Positions 10,169 to 19,372 of a stretch of DNA of 25,030 bases are shown here, in pieces. Source of the DNA: Bigelowiella natans CCMP2755 (lineage: Eukaryota > Cercozoa > Chlorarachniophyceae); assembly GCA_000320545.1 (NCBI GenBank), contig ADNK01002427.1:1-25030 (forward strand), written 5' to 3'. The notes beneath the pieces are model-generated. The model was given only the letters and a program-made list of their open reading frames with translations, made no database searches and was not told where the DNA came from. Each line of letters starts with the position of its first letter. The first letter of the stretch is position 1. The position numbers and the translations under genes were made by a program.

Positions 10169-10292
10169 GTAATAATAATCATAATAATAATCAGCTGACG
10201 TAGCTGAAACACTCGGAAGAATGTGAATAATGGTCATACTTGTTCCTCCCGCCCTTTGATCCCGGTCCCAGCTTCTGATTTCCCTCCTCCAT
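6181..10292 (-). CDS. SLC25A26-like: Mitochondrial carrier, S-adenosylmethionine type (copy A)
   Basis: Sixteen exons with fully consistent phases encode 311 aa: 10292-10240, 10025-9964, 9843-9815, 9408-9359, 9128-9075, 8894-8846, 8539-8483, 8342-8276, 8144-8095, 7927-7877, 7772-7729, 7394-7355, 7190-7133, 6949-6894, 6596-6539, 6338-6181. Carrier signatures are FPVDTMKTR (from residue 51), VPADNIKQK (from 129) and TPIDVLKTR (from 209). SAM-carrier landmarks include AAGGFRNLYSG, STVLREMPFS and PWESGLCG. The predicted role is exchange of SAM for S-adenosylhomocysteine across an organelle inner membrane. Unlike copy B it has a hydrophilic N-terminal extension and a charged tail ending in an aspartate run before YHVD. 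The ATG at 10292 is the first in-frame ATG; earlier in-frame starts are GTG. Intron 6 uses a GC donor (AAG|GCAGGG). Most other donors are GTAGTA-like. Confidence 0.92.
6803..6840. repeat. ATG trinucleotide tract in a carrier A intron
   Basis: About twelve ATG units lie within the intron 6597-6893. No coding role is needed; histidine or methionine runs read from it are artefacts. Confidence 0.9.
7096..7132. repeat. CTA (GTA) tract carrying a carrier A 5' splice site
   Basis: Directly after the exon ending at 7133 the coding strand reads GTAGTAGTAGTAGTCATAGT and then more GTA units. The donor is part of the repeat. Confidence 0.95.
7236..7273. repeat. TA dinucleotide tract in a carrier A intron
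   Basis: Nineteen TA units sit in the middle of the 164-base intron 7191-7354. Confidence 0.95.
7533..7551. repeat. Poly-G tract in a carrier A intron
   Basis: An uninterrupted run of about 19 G on the plus strand (poly-C on the coding strand) inside the intron 7395-7728. Such runs are prone to length errors in assembly. Confidence 0.9.
7698..7728. repeat. CTA (GTA) tract carrying a carrier A 5' splice site
   Basis: About ten perfect GTA units follow the exon that ends at 7729 (AAACG|GTAGTAGTA). The donor is the first repeat unit, and a TTG/CAA run follows. Confidence 0.95.
8200..8259. repeat. CA then TA compound tract in a carrier A intron
   Basis: A CA run followed by a TA run occupies much of the intron 8145-8275, beginning within about 20 bases of the donor at 8275 (coding strand GTATATATG). 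Confidence 0.9.
8350..8377. repeat. AAG (CTT) tract forming a polypyrimidine tract
   Basis: On the coding strand of carrier A this is a CTT run immediately upstream of ATTCTCAG, the acceptor of the exon starting at 8342. The repeat supplies the polypyrimidine tract of this intron. Confidence 0.9.
8996..9026. repeat. CT dinucleotide tract in a carrier A intron
   Basis: A run of about 15 CT units lies inside the intron 8895-9074. On the coding strand it is GA-rich. Confidence 0.9.
9557..9593. repeat. CA tract, one of a pair in a carrier A intron
   Basis: This CA run and the TG run at about 9747-9787 are in inverse orientation within the same intron (9409-9814). Transcribed together they are complementary and could form a long stem. 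Confidence 0.9.
9747..9787. repeat. TG tract, partner of the upstream CA tract
   Basis: About 20 TG units are flanked by GCGCG-type bases. They are complementary to the CA run 150 bases away in the same intron. Confidence 0.9.
10062..10168. repeat. Long CTA (GTA) tract in carrier A intron 1
   Basis: More than 30 trinucleotide units, mostly CTA with CCA and TTA variants, fill half of the intron 10026-10239. The polyserine read from it is not coding. Confidence 0.95.
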
Positions 10293-10674
10293 GATAGCCA
10301 ATTCGAATGGCCCTCTGAGACCAAAGCAGATGCAGTAGCTCGCAGCCTCCTCTGTCTGCGCTGCCCCCCCCCCTTCTTCTAATCCGTGCACGTAGCCGAA
10401 CGATGTTTTTTCTTTGATAAATGGCCTGGATTCTATAGACTGCGTCACGGATTTGCAAGCAGTTCTGTTTAAATCTCCAGCAATTCGCTTACCGGCATTT
10501 TTATTAGGAAAATATAAAAATACTGTGTCGGACGATGGATATCACCTTTGTCTCGTTGTCTTTTCCATAATTTTATCCTGATTTATATCTTAATCCCCCC
10601 CCCCCACTGATCATAACCGTTGAGGCAACTGATCACACTTCCCGCCTCCCTCTTTCCGATTGCACTGTCCTCGC
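10293..10674. promoter_or_regulatory. Shared upstream region of carrier A and the GT8 gene
   Basis: This 382-base stretch lies between two divergent ATG codons. It contains C-runs (about 10367-10375 and 10597-10606) but no motif I can assign. Its role as a bidirectional promoter is inferred from gene order. The minus-strand frames that stay open through it begin with GTG or TTG and are probably 5' UTR of carrier A. Confidence 0.4.
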
Positions 10675-12672
10675 ATGAGGATCGGAAGTCCATGTAATAC
10701 AAAACTTGAAGGCATACTGCAATTCCATCTTCAATGGTCTCTATAATCGCCCCTCTTGATCATATGCAGGTACCCTCGTGGCGTTAATCTTCCTCGCTTT
10801 CGCTCAAGGGGTAATCGCAGTATTTGTCGCACAGCTTTGCCGCCTGATAACAGCAACAATGTTTGTACAGGTTTGGCAAGATGGAAATGTAGTACGAGGG
10901 AATCTCGAGGTATTGTGAATTTTGGTTCGGTTGGTAGTAAAAAGGGAACATCAATGAGTGGCCATCATCATAACTTTCAGGCGTCAGAGAGTGGCCATCA
11001 TCATAACTTTCAGGCGTCAGATGTTCCTCAGAGGCCCAAAACCTACGACAATTGTCTAGTCACTATGATAACAGGGGAGAGGATAGACGTAGGATACGCC
11101 CTAGGTAGTGAAATATCTGTTAATACTTGGTGGCTCACGAAGACTGAAGAGTTTGAAAGAAACCCCTCCTCCCTCATTTGGATCTTTTATCCCTAGGAGC
11201 GCTGACGTTGGGACATAGTTTCAGGAAACATACCAAGATGAAGCCTTCTCCTAGGTGAATGGTCACTTTTTTACCTTGAGATGCTGATATTGAAGATGTT
11301 CCTGTTATTCACAAAGCTCTTCTTACAACGCTGCTCTGTTCTTCAACAATTAAATAAATGGAAAAATCGAATTTATTCCCTATTCTTCTGAGACTAGCAC
11401 GCATGGCTTTTAGATTAATTCTGATCCATGACCAAGAAGTGGGTAAGAAGACACATACCGGCCTCAAGAGCAATGCGAACATGTTGGATGTTATTAGAGA
11501 CACTGGTATGTTCTTATTTCCCGGCTGCTGCTGCTGTATCCAATTGTAACCCCATCTTTCAAATTACTCAATTTTCAAGATTGATAGGTTGCATTTCCAT
11601 ATAAAAGGTGTTGTTTGGTTTCCAAGTGTTCTCGTTATAATATTGAAGATGTCAATTGCGTCCTCCTTCACTTATTCTTAGGGATATGGGATGAGATACG
11701 GGAAATGCCCCCATTGCCTGGAACTAATGATTCTGAGGCGATGAACAAATATGCCTCGATGCTTTTCAAACTCAATGCATGGCGTCTGGATGATTGCAAG
11801 AGGGTAGGAGTCGGACTAAAGCAGCGAACAAATGTTTACACGTGTTTTGTAGGGAATCTCTGTAGAAACTCAATTTTTGAGCTGATCCAAGTTGTTCGTC
11901 GATCTTCGTCATTAGCCTTCTGAATGTCTGCTGGGAAATCCTCTCTTCGTGATACTAATAATGATCATAATGATAACAATAATAATGATAAAAGGTATTG
12001 TGGATGGGTACTGACTCTATTGTGGTGCGGAATATCGGTGAGTGAGTGAGCGTGCTGCATTTTCAAACACTTCGTCAAAATTCATGAGCTATGCCTCGAA
12101 ATGTAATTATGATATATTTTCCTCGATTTTTTAGCCATATTCAGAATATACTTTCTAACTTACAGATGAGCTCTTCACTCCTCCAAGTGCAGCCGCTGCC
12201 TTTCCGCATACGCTCTCGGTCCCTGATATGGGGTATTGGTCAATGTTCTGGCTCTCCCCCGCCTTTAATGGAGGTTGGCAATAATGATCCATGAAGAACT
12301 CATTGTTGATAAGAAGGGGAAGAGAGAGCAAGAGTTAGTTTGTTCAAATATTTTCAACTCCTCACAATTTATGATGGGGTATTTAAGGCACGATGAATAG
12401 CACTAAACAACATACTCGATAAACTGAGTAGTTGATGTTCTTGTTGTTGTTGTTCTTCTTCTTCTTCCTGCTGCTGCCGTTCCCATTATCTTCTTTTGTC
12501 GTACGATAGACTTTATCGTATTCCACCCCTCCCCCGAGGCCTTTAGAAGTCTGAATTCCCTTGCTAAGCAATCATCAGTTGAAGACTTAGTTAGGCTTCA
12601 CAAGCCTCCAGGACCCATGGATCAGGGTCGTTGGAATACTAGTGATATAGTAGTAGCAGTAGTAGCAGCATC

Positions 12673-12709
<37 letters not shown>

Positions 12710-12751
12710 TTGGTATTTTGTGCGTAGGAGTTTATATCACACACACACACA

Positions 12752-12795
<44 letters not shown>

Positions 12796-13639
12796 TATCT
12801 TCATGTGAACTTATCGAAACCACCACCCATACTACTACTACTACTAATAATAATAATAATAATAATAATACCCTTTTCTTATTCTTTCTTTCTTTCTTTC
12901 TTTTAGGCGTGCTGAATAAATTCTACGGAGCTGATATACATCTTCTCCCATGGTGCTTGTTTGTATGTTTGGCCACGCACACAACACAATCAACAACTGT
13001 TTGTCTGCCTTCCCGTCATCATACAGATGACTACTTACGACTCCTGAGGTGCTGCTGCTGCTGCTTTACGTTATGACTACTGTGTTTATGCTGCGGGTGC
13101 TGATGACTCTACACCAAAGGTTTTATTCCATTGAAGCCATTGGCATCGTGAACATCTTTCGCCGAAATGCGAAGGAGAGGGCGTTTGGAGATACACTAGC
13201 TGAACATCTTTTATTGGACAACGACGATTCTCTTCCTCAAACCAAGCTCCTTGGACGGGATATTCCCTCGGTAGCACCACGCACGCACACTCCTATGCCA
13301 GCACCTGAGCGTTTCAGGCACGGATAATGCCGGAATAATAATCCATGCTTGACTTCGCTGCCTTTACTTTCTTTCCAAACCGTGGTTGTTGATCATCGAC
13401 TCCCTATTCTCTGAGTCGGCAATGCCGTCGTCATCATCATCATCCATGCCAAGTAGTAGTCACCTGACTATGCTATAACATCTGCTTAGGTGGAATGGCG
13501 GTGGGGTGATGATAGGCCCTTCCAGGGCGAGGATTGGCTGGGCCCGAATCAGATCAGAGCTCTTATGGTAAGAGATAAACAAGAACAACAACAAGAAAAT
13601 ATCGTCATCTAACTACGGCTACGATTTTTGGTTGCATGT

Positions 13640-13686
<47 letters not shown>

Positions 13687-13887
13687 TGTGTGTGTGTGTT
13701 TTCTGCGGCAAGAATAGCTAGAAAAGCTTGGCAAAATGATGTTTGATTTCGAATGAACGAATTCCTTGTATTGGTTTGCTGCTGCTACTGTGGTTACTTA
13801 CAGATGCTGAAGAACATGAAGAGATGGAAGACGATTCATTACGCTCATCACGGTTGTTGCTCGTCATCGTTCACCGAATCTGAATAA
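10675..13887 (+). CDS. Glycosyltransferase family 8 protein (glycogenin/galactinol-synthase superfamily)
   Basis: About 14 exons: 10675-10736, 10770-11104, 11197-11254, 11414-11442, 11471-11505, 11580-11607, 11682-11803, 11995-12037, 12166-12273, 12510-12626, 12907-12954, 13049-13119, 13490-13567, 13804-13887 (about 405 aa). The GT8 order is clear. The N-terminal strand is CLVTMITGERIDVGYALG then ALTLGHSFRKH. Next come the helical stretch KYASMLFKLNAWRLDDCKR, the metal-site strand VLWMGTDSIVVRNIDELF, then PAFNGDFIVFHPSPEAF, and MDQGVLNKFYGADIHLLPW. GT8 enzymes transfer a sugar from a nucleotide sugar with retention. The usual DxD is GTD here and FNSG is FNGD, so activity or metal use may differ. 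The first exon and start are tentative. The exon 11/12 junction fits phase only with a GC donor. Exon 2 carries an 11-residue tandem duplication. No signal anchor is evident. Confidence 0.75.
10956..11021 (+). repeat. 33-base in-frame tandem duplication in GT8 exon 2
   Basis: Two essentially identical 33-base units encode SGHHHNFQASE and SGHHHNFQASD. The unit is 11 codons, so the frame is kept. It lies just before the conserved GT8 domain. Confidence 0.95.
12649..12870. repeat. Cluster of AGT, CA, GA and AAT tracts in a GT8 intron
   Basis: The intron 12627-12906 contains four successive simple repeats: AGT (to about 12709), CA (about 12739), GA (about 12759-12793) and ACT/AAT (about 12833-12870). 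A pyrimidine-rich CTTT run then leads to the acceptor at 12906. Confidence 0.85.
13647..13700. repeat. TG dinucleotide tract in the last GT8 intron
   Basis: About 25 TG units with one interruption lie inside the intron 13568-13803. Confidence 0.9.
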
Positions 13888-13920
13888 TCTAGATGCTGCA
13901 CATTGTTTAACATACTATTT

Positions 13921-13963
<43 letters not shown>

Positions 13964-14494
13964 ATATATATCCTCTTTTGAGTTGCTGTTCTCTGTGTGT
14001 TTGTATGTGTGTGGTTATGACTTCTTTCTCTCTCTCCCTTCCTCTCCCTCCCTCTCACTGTCCATTTTGGTCCTCCCCCCCTATTATCCATTTGATATGT
14101 TCGCGATTGGCACTTCTTGGTCGTCTCGGTGTTTTGCCGTACCCTCCATGCCCGGCACCATCTCTCCTTTATTTCTCTCTCTCTCATCTAGCAATGAAGC
14201 CGTGGAGAAAAGACCGTAAAAAAAAGAATATTAACAATAATACTACTAATAATGATAGTAATAAGATCTATAGCTAAGAATATCTTCCCGATTCGTTTCT
14301 GTAGCATCAACTCACAAATTTAAATCAAAGCGCTAATATAATCATAACATCGGTGTTGAGATTTCCTCTCTTTATGCTCTTGCTCCTCTCTGAAAAGGCG
14401 GTGACTACCATATTTCGCCTGGAATGAGTACGCTGAAACTTCCTACATTCTTCTTCCACATATGGGATGAGGTGTGCGTAGACCTCGTCACGAA
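13888..14494. other. Gap between GT8 and the unidentified minus-strand exon
   Basis: The gap has a TA tract (about 13926-13961), then CT-rich and poly-C DNA (about 14025-14090), and an AAT-rich segment. Overlapping open frames on both strands here are driven by the repeats. I see nothing else. Confidence 0.5.
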
Positions 14495-14817
14495 TCATCC
14501 AAAGGTCATGAGATTCTGTTCATAGAAGCAGTCAATCCTCGCCCGATCTTTCTTGCCAAGATAAACTGCCGACGCTGCGAAATCAAGCACTCTGGATGTA
14601 GCATCTGACACCCGTGTTGTTGTTGTTGTTGTTGTTGTTGGTTTAAGATTCGAGAGAGCTTTGATCTTCTTGGAGACTCTGTTTGCCGGACTACGACGAA
14701 TAGCACAGAGACGGGGACGAGTAAAGAATAAAAAGGGATTAGGACGAATGCGAAGTATCAGCTCACGATAAAGTAATGTTACGTCAGGATTGTTGTGCAA
14801 AGATTCGAGCCATTCCT
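14495..14817 (-). CDS. Unidentified terminal exon
   Basis: Reading from an acceptor (TTTCATTGCAG) at 14818, this exon is open for 106 codons to TGA. It starts EWLESLHNNPDVTLLYREL and ends DRARIDCFYEQNLMTFG. The N-terminal half is basic and has the look of a folded protein. An ACA run encodes eight threonines in the middle. There is no in-frame ATG before the threonine run, so an upstream exon is required. I could not find one in the 660 bases before TMEM18. It may be the tail of a gene whose other exons I missed, a pseudogene remnant, or a chance open frame. Confidence 0.35.
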
Positions 14818-15477
14818 CTGCAATGAAATGGCTATCTCATCAGCGCACGCATGATATGCGCGACGATAAGGTATACTGGGAAGTTGTATGTGTTGGTACG
14901 CTCGATGTTGGTACGCTCGATGTACACTCAATTAGACGACGTCTGTGTATATCAGCATTGCATTTATACTGTGCAAAAGGCGTATAGCGTAACTTTGGCT
15001 AGTAAACACATTCTCGCGCAGCGAATGGGCGTACATGCTTGATTTCTAACGACCGCTAGTCCGAGCTACTGCGAGACAGGCTAGCATGGTTGATTTTCTA
15101 CATTTTGTGACCTGCATTGAGCTGCATGCAGGCGCTCGGACTTCATTGCATCACATGCCCGAATACAAATAATAGTATTTATTGTAGTGTCGCAAGTGCT
15201 TATAGTTTCGATCAGCTAGAATTAGGCGTGGCGACTAGTGGACCCAATATATACAAACACAAACTACAAATTCATACATACTCAAAGATCTGGCAGCGGG
15301 GACGCATGCACGCATGCAGCAGGTGTACTACATATAGCTATGTACACATAACTTTGCGCATTTGCAACAAAGCGTTGATCTATCAATTGGCGTAGTATTA
15401 TTTCATATTTTCAGCGGAGAATAAGTTGTTTCTCGTCAACAACTTCATACAAGTCACTACGTGCGTGCGTACTTGCG
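14818..15477. other. Gap without a supported gene; 15-base tandem duplication
   Basis: The stretch is enriched in short palindromes such as GCATGC, GCGCGC-like and TAGC/GCTA words. At 14891-14922 the 15-mer TGTTGGTACGCTCGA occurs twice head to tail. I find no exon chain on either strand. Confidence 0.5.
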
Positions 15478-17012
15478 CTACTCTGATTTTGGTTTCTTAC
15501 TACTATTAGCACTACTTCCTGTCTTTTTCCCTGCTGCTGTTTTTTTGCTCCTATTCTTTTTAGCCTTGGCTGCTTTCTTGAAGTCCCTCACTTTTATTGC
15601 TATTAAAAGCTCGGACATTAGGAAGAGCGAATTGATCTGAATAGCAAAGGATTATGGTAAGCTCATTATCATTAGAAACGAATGGCACATCGCGCTTATT
15701 TTAGTCTAAATATCAACTAATTAGAAAACAGTAGTAGACACTCCCGTAAAAGAAAATGATACTTAAAAAGTAAAAAATCCAACAAAATGACGGTATAATG
15801 GTGGAAGGTTGTAAGTGGAAGTATCGTTGTTGTCCTTCCACTTGATGGATTAATCGAGGAAAATGTCGTGAATAGGAGGATGATGTGTACCAAAATAACG
15901 ATTGCTATGAAGATTAATGGGGCTGAGTACATTACTGATATAAAGAACCTATTAAATCAATCATACGTTATGTAATAGTTGTCTGATTTGCTCCATTGCA
16001 CTGTGGATTTGAGCGTTGAAAATAAACGCGAATTCTCTGCCGTTAAATTTTACGTGCAACATTGATCCATACTTATGCACACATACCACACAGTCACAAA
16101 AACGTTGGGAATATATAGTTCCCAGCATAGTGTGAGAATAGTCATACTAAGCTCATCCTGGTTCCTCTCAGAATCACGCTAATTACCCTGATGGGTCAAA
16201 GTATGCTTGCCCAGCAAAAAGCTTCCAATGCTCCATTGCGAAGTCATTGATGTACGTTGCGCCTAACGTCCCGATTACTACAGCAGAAGATGGAATATTT
16301 ATAATTCAATATTAACATTATCACATCAACGAGAAAATCCCATCTAATGACAGAATCCGCATAGACAATACGTAAATGTATGGTAGGGATTACAGCATGC
16401 CATCAGCAGGACTGTCTGTATCGGCCAATTTTTTCGTGTAAGAATAGCCGTTATTGCTAAGAGCATGTGGAAGCCAAACAAGACTAATATCCATCTGTTG
16501 ATTAAAGAGGAAGCAAGAGGCAGAGGGGAGGAAACCACACACCGTGAGGAGATATTATTATGATTCGAACAACGCTTTGACCCTTATATACTGGTTTGAA
16601 AGCATGTAAATAGAGTATGGCGCTTGATCTTTGGAATTAACGTCCCAATGTTATTGTTTGAGGTACTCCTCTTTCGTCTGTCAACTGATCTCGCAGTGGA
16701 GATTCTAGAAGAAAGTCAAAGGGAGGAGGAGCAGCCAGATCATATTACGCTTTATTGACAGGATCTAGAACCCCTGAAGTCACCAATTATAGGTGCGCAG
16801 GGAGCAAGATGTGCATTCTGTGGCTGCATGATCTGACGTCATCACGTATTATCACCATCGGCTGCTTGCAGAGCTGACCTTTCATTCCAATCTACGGCGC
16901 TAACGAATGCTTCCACTGCCTCAAAGAAGGTATCAGGATCAGTGCTATTCCGTATATATCGGGAGGCGATCTCATCGATCGGAAGATTGATGTTTGGGGG
17001 TGCATTTCGCAT
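15478..17012 (-). CDS. TMEM18: TMEM18 family transmembrane protein
   Basis: Five exons in continuous phase encode 180 aa: 17012-16879, 16494-16394, 16277-16187, 15948-15891, 15636-15478. The match to TMEM18 is end to end. It has a soluble N-terminus with FFEAVEAFVSAVDWNERW, then TM1 (ILVLFGFHMLLAITAILT). The second TM carries GATYINDFAMEHWKLF and the family QAYFDPSG loop. A further TM has SVMYSAPLIFIAIVIL, followed by SELLIAIKVRDFKKAAKAKK and a lysine-rich tail. The tail matches the nuclear-localisation/DNA-binding segment described for TMEM18, an inner nuclear membrane protein. Length and spacing after SAPL are the same as in the animal protein as I recall it. Donors include GTCAGC, GTAATC, GTAATT and GTACAC. 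It is head-to-head with the Tudor-like gene. Confidence 0.92.
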
Positions 17013-17958
17013 GAGAAGTAGTTTTGGCTATAGGGTTGGGGGTGGGGGTTGCCAACGCCTCTTCTTTTTCTTTTATCTTTTTCTTCTCATTGAAACCGAC
17101 CCGAAGACAGTTTTCTTTAGATGTTTCCAGAGTATATTATAATCCAGATTACAATCTCTTTCAAGGGGCTGCGACTGCTCTCGGCTTTCATCAGCACTAT
17201 TTCCGTACGATGCATTTTGGTAATTCCACGTGCGTTCTTTTCTCTCGCTGCTTCGAGCTGTGGAAGAAAGCGTGTGACAAACGACAACAATGATGGCAAC
17301 AATTGTTCTCACACACAGCTGAATTGATTGATGATTGATGATCACTGCTCATGCACTCACTCATACACTCGAGGATTTGGAACTAGATTTTCACCTCGTA
17401 ATGTTGTCGTAAGATAAATTCGGAATGTATTCGTAGCATCATTGCACACGTGCGATCCAGGAGCATCAAATTGACGATGGACCTCGTAATTTCAGCCACG
17501 ATCCTCGAACTGGCTTGATAGATGCCGGCCTTTCATATTCATACGACTTGACATTTTGCTTCTGCATTTACTTAATTGCAGGGTGTTTTTTGGTTTGACA
17601 TCCTTTTCGGGAGACTGGAGTTCTTCTAGGTCAGTCAAGGCCCTGCTCCTGAAGCGATTTCCCGGAGGTAGGGTAGCAAATGAACGATGTGACTCAGACT
17701 GTGCATCAAATGAATGAAAGGAGGATCTCTACTTCGGCCACAAATAACACTGTTTTGCTCGTTGAGGGGGAAAAAAATAATGTGTAAAGAAGGCGGTTGG
17801 CTCAGAGCAACGCCCGCGCTCTGTAGCTTCCTCGAAGCTTAGACCCGCTGCAATTCTTGCACTTTGTGTGTACGGTAGCTGGATTCTTCGCAAAATAGAG
17901 CGGGCGTTGCTGCGCCTCTCCGTGATTTGAGACTTAATTTCTTGGTGTAGACTTGAAC
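17013..17958. promoter_or_regulatory. Divergent upstream region of TMEM18 and the Tudor-like gene
   Basis: This 946-base region separates two divergent starts. Near the Tudor-like gene it carries a perfect 12-base inverted repeat (AGCAACGCCCGC at 17806-17817 and its complement at 17900-17911). A stretch at about 17117-17293 is open in several frames on both strands, but none gives a recognisable protein. It could be a 5' UTR exon. Confidence 0.4.
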
Positions 17959-19330
17959 ATGATTGCATCTACTAGCGAGACATCATGCTCCCCTGCCCCC
18001 CCCGCCCATCTCGAAACCAAAGGGCGGGTGGAAGATCAATCTGCATTCTCCTCGCCCCCATCCCCTGGATCTAATAGGTTTCAACTGAACGAGTGGCTTT
18101 TGATACAGCGAAAGGACGGTGAGTGGCAGGAAGCTCAAATTGTCGCGAGGGGACCAAAGGACACAGGTAATTTACTATCTTGAGCAGATAATACTGGGGG
18201 GGGAAGGGGGTGTTAAGTAGGTCATGAAAATCGTTCTTCTTATTATAGAGGTGAAGATACGTTACGCGGATGGTTGTGTCGAAGCATTGAAGTTCAGGTG
18301 GTGACTGACCATCGAGGATTAGATTATAGCAACGCTTTGTTTTGCAGCTGATGCGACTACCTGCTGCCTTTAGAAACAACCACGAACCGCCGATTACAAT
18401 ATTTTCGTGTTGATGCATACTACTTTCTTCCCTGTGGAGCATAGTAACGAATAAACGGTTATAATGTATTCGGCTGATGCATACCACCTTCTTCTGTAGA
18501 AAACACCAAGATCACTGATAACAATAAAATGTCACAATAACCAAAGATAACAATATAGAGTATACAAAGGGGGGGAGGGGGGGGGGGGAGTGATTAGCTT
18601 TTACAATACACTGAAATATTTAACAGGAAAGAGCAGACAAAATGGCCATCTTCATCGGGATCATCAGCACCTACAAACAGCTTTGACCCCCTCTTCCTAC
18701 CTGAGAAAATTCGTTCTCCAACAGTTAGTAGTACTAGTAACATCCTTAACAGCCTAGACTTGACCCAGTTGCAGCTACCACCCCATCAGCGAGTATTGAA
18801 CAACGAGATTGACGCAGTAGTAGGGCAGCAGGAAGAAGACGACCAAGAAGAGCGAGGAGGGGGAGGGGGAGGATACGCCTTTAACAGGCGACGAATTAAG
18901 GCAGTTGGTGGTGATAGCGAACAACTTGACAGCGTGGAGGAAGAAGGGAGAGGTGGAGTGCTGATAGGAGAATCTCTTCACCAACGCCATCATCATCATC
19001 ATTTGTCTTTCGAGCATCGATATCATTCCCTTGCGGAAGAAGACGAAGAAGCAGCAGCAGCCAACACTTTGTCAGCTGTTACTACTTTCGTCAGCACCAC
19101 TTCTTTACCAACGATGCCTACCGAAGACGCGCTTTTTGGGGGGATAGCGAGTGGGCAGATAGAGCTGAGAGGGCGGATAAGAGGGGGGGCAGGAGGAGAA
19201 AGAGGAGATGGTAGTGTTAATGACACGGGAGGGGAGGAGGATGAGGAGAGATCAGGCAACGTCATGCTGAAAATGAGCGAGGCAATGGGTGCTGGAGACT
19301 ACTATACTTCGCAGTCAGGTTTGTACGTCA

Positions 19331-19372
<42 letters not shown>

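Noticed and set aside
9988-10212. Minus-strand open frame with a long serine run
   Set aside because: It is produced by the CTA repeat in carrier A intron 1. The real exon (10025-9964) uses another frame that matches carrier homology and phase.
10293-10458. N-terminal extensions of carrier A starting at 10448 or 10458
   Set aside because: These begin with GTG and TTG codons. The first ATG in the correct frame is at 10292.
11804-11923. Continuation of the GT8 exon past 11803
   Set aside because: The GTAGGA donor at 11804 joins in phase to VLWMGTDSIVVRNI, which is essential to the GT8 fold; the readthrough sequence has no family match.
13104-13135. In-frame TGA after STPKVLFH, suggesting stop recoding or a pseudogene in the GT8 gene
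   Set aside because: A donor at AAG|GTTTTA (13120) joins in phase 0 to the exon at 13490 and onward to a stop at 13887, so no readthrough is needed.
17024-17345. Overlapping open frames on both strands between TMEM18 and the Tudor-like gene
   Set aside because: Several frames are open at once, none has a recognisable domain, and the plus-strand ones lack an ATG in good context. Probably chance or 5' UTR.
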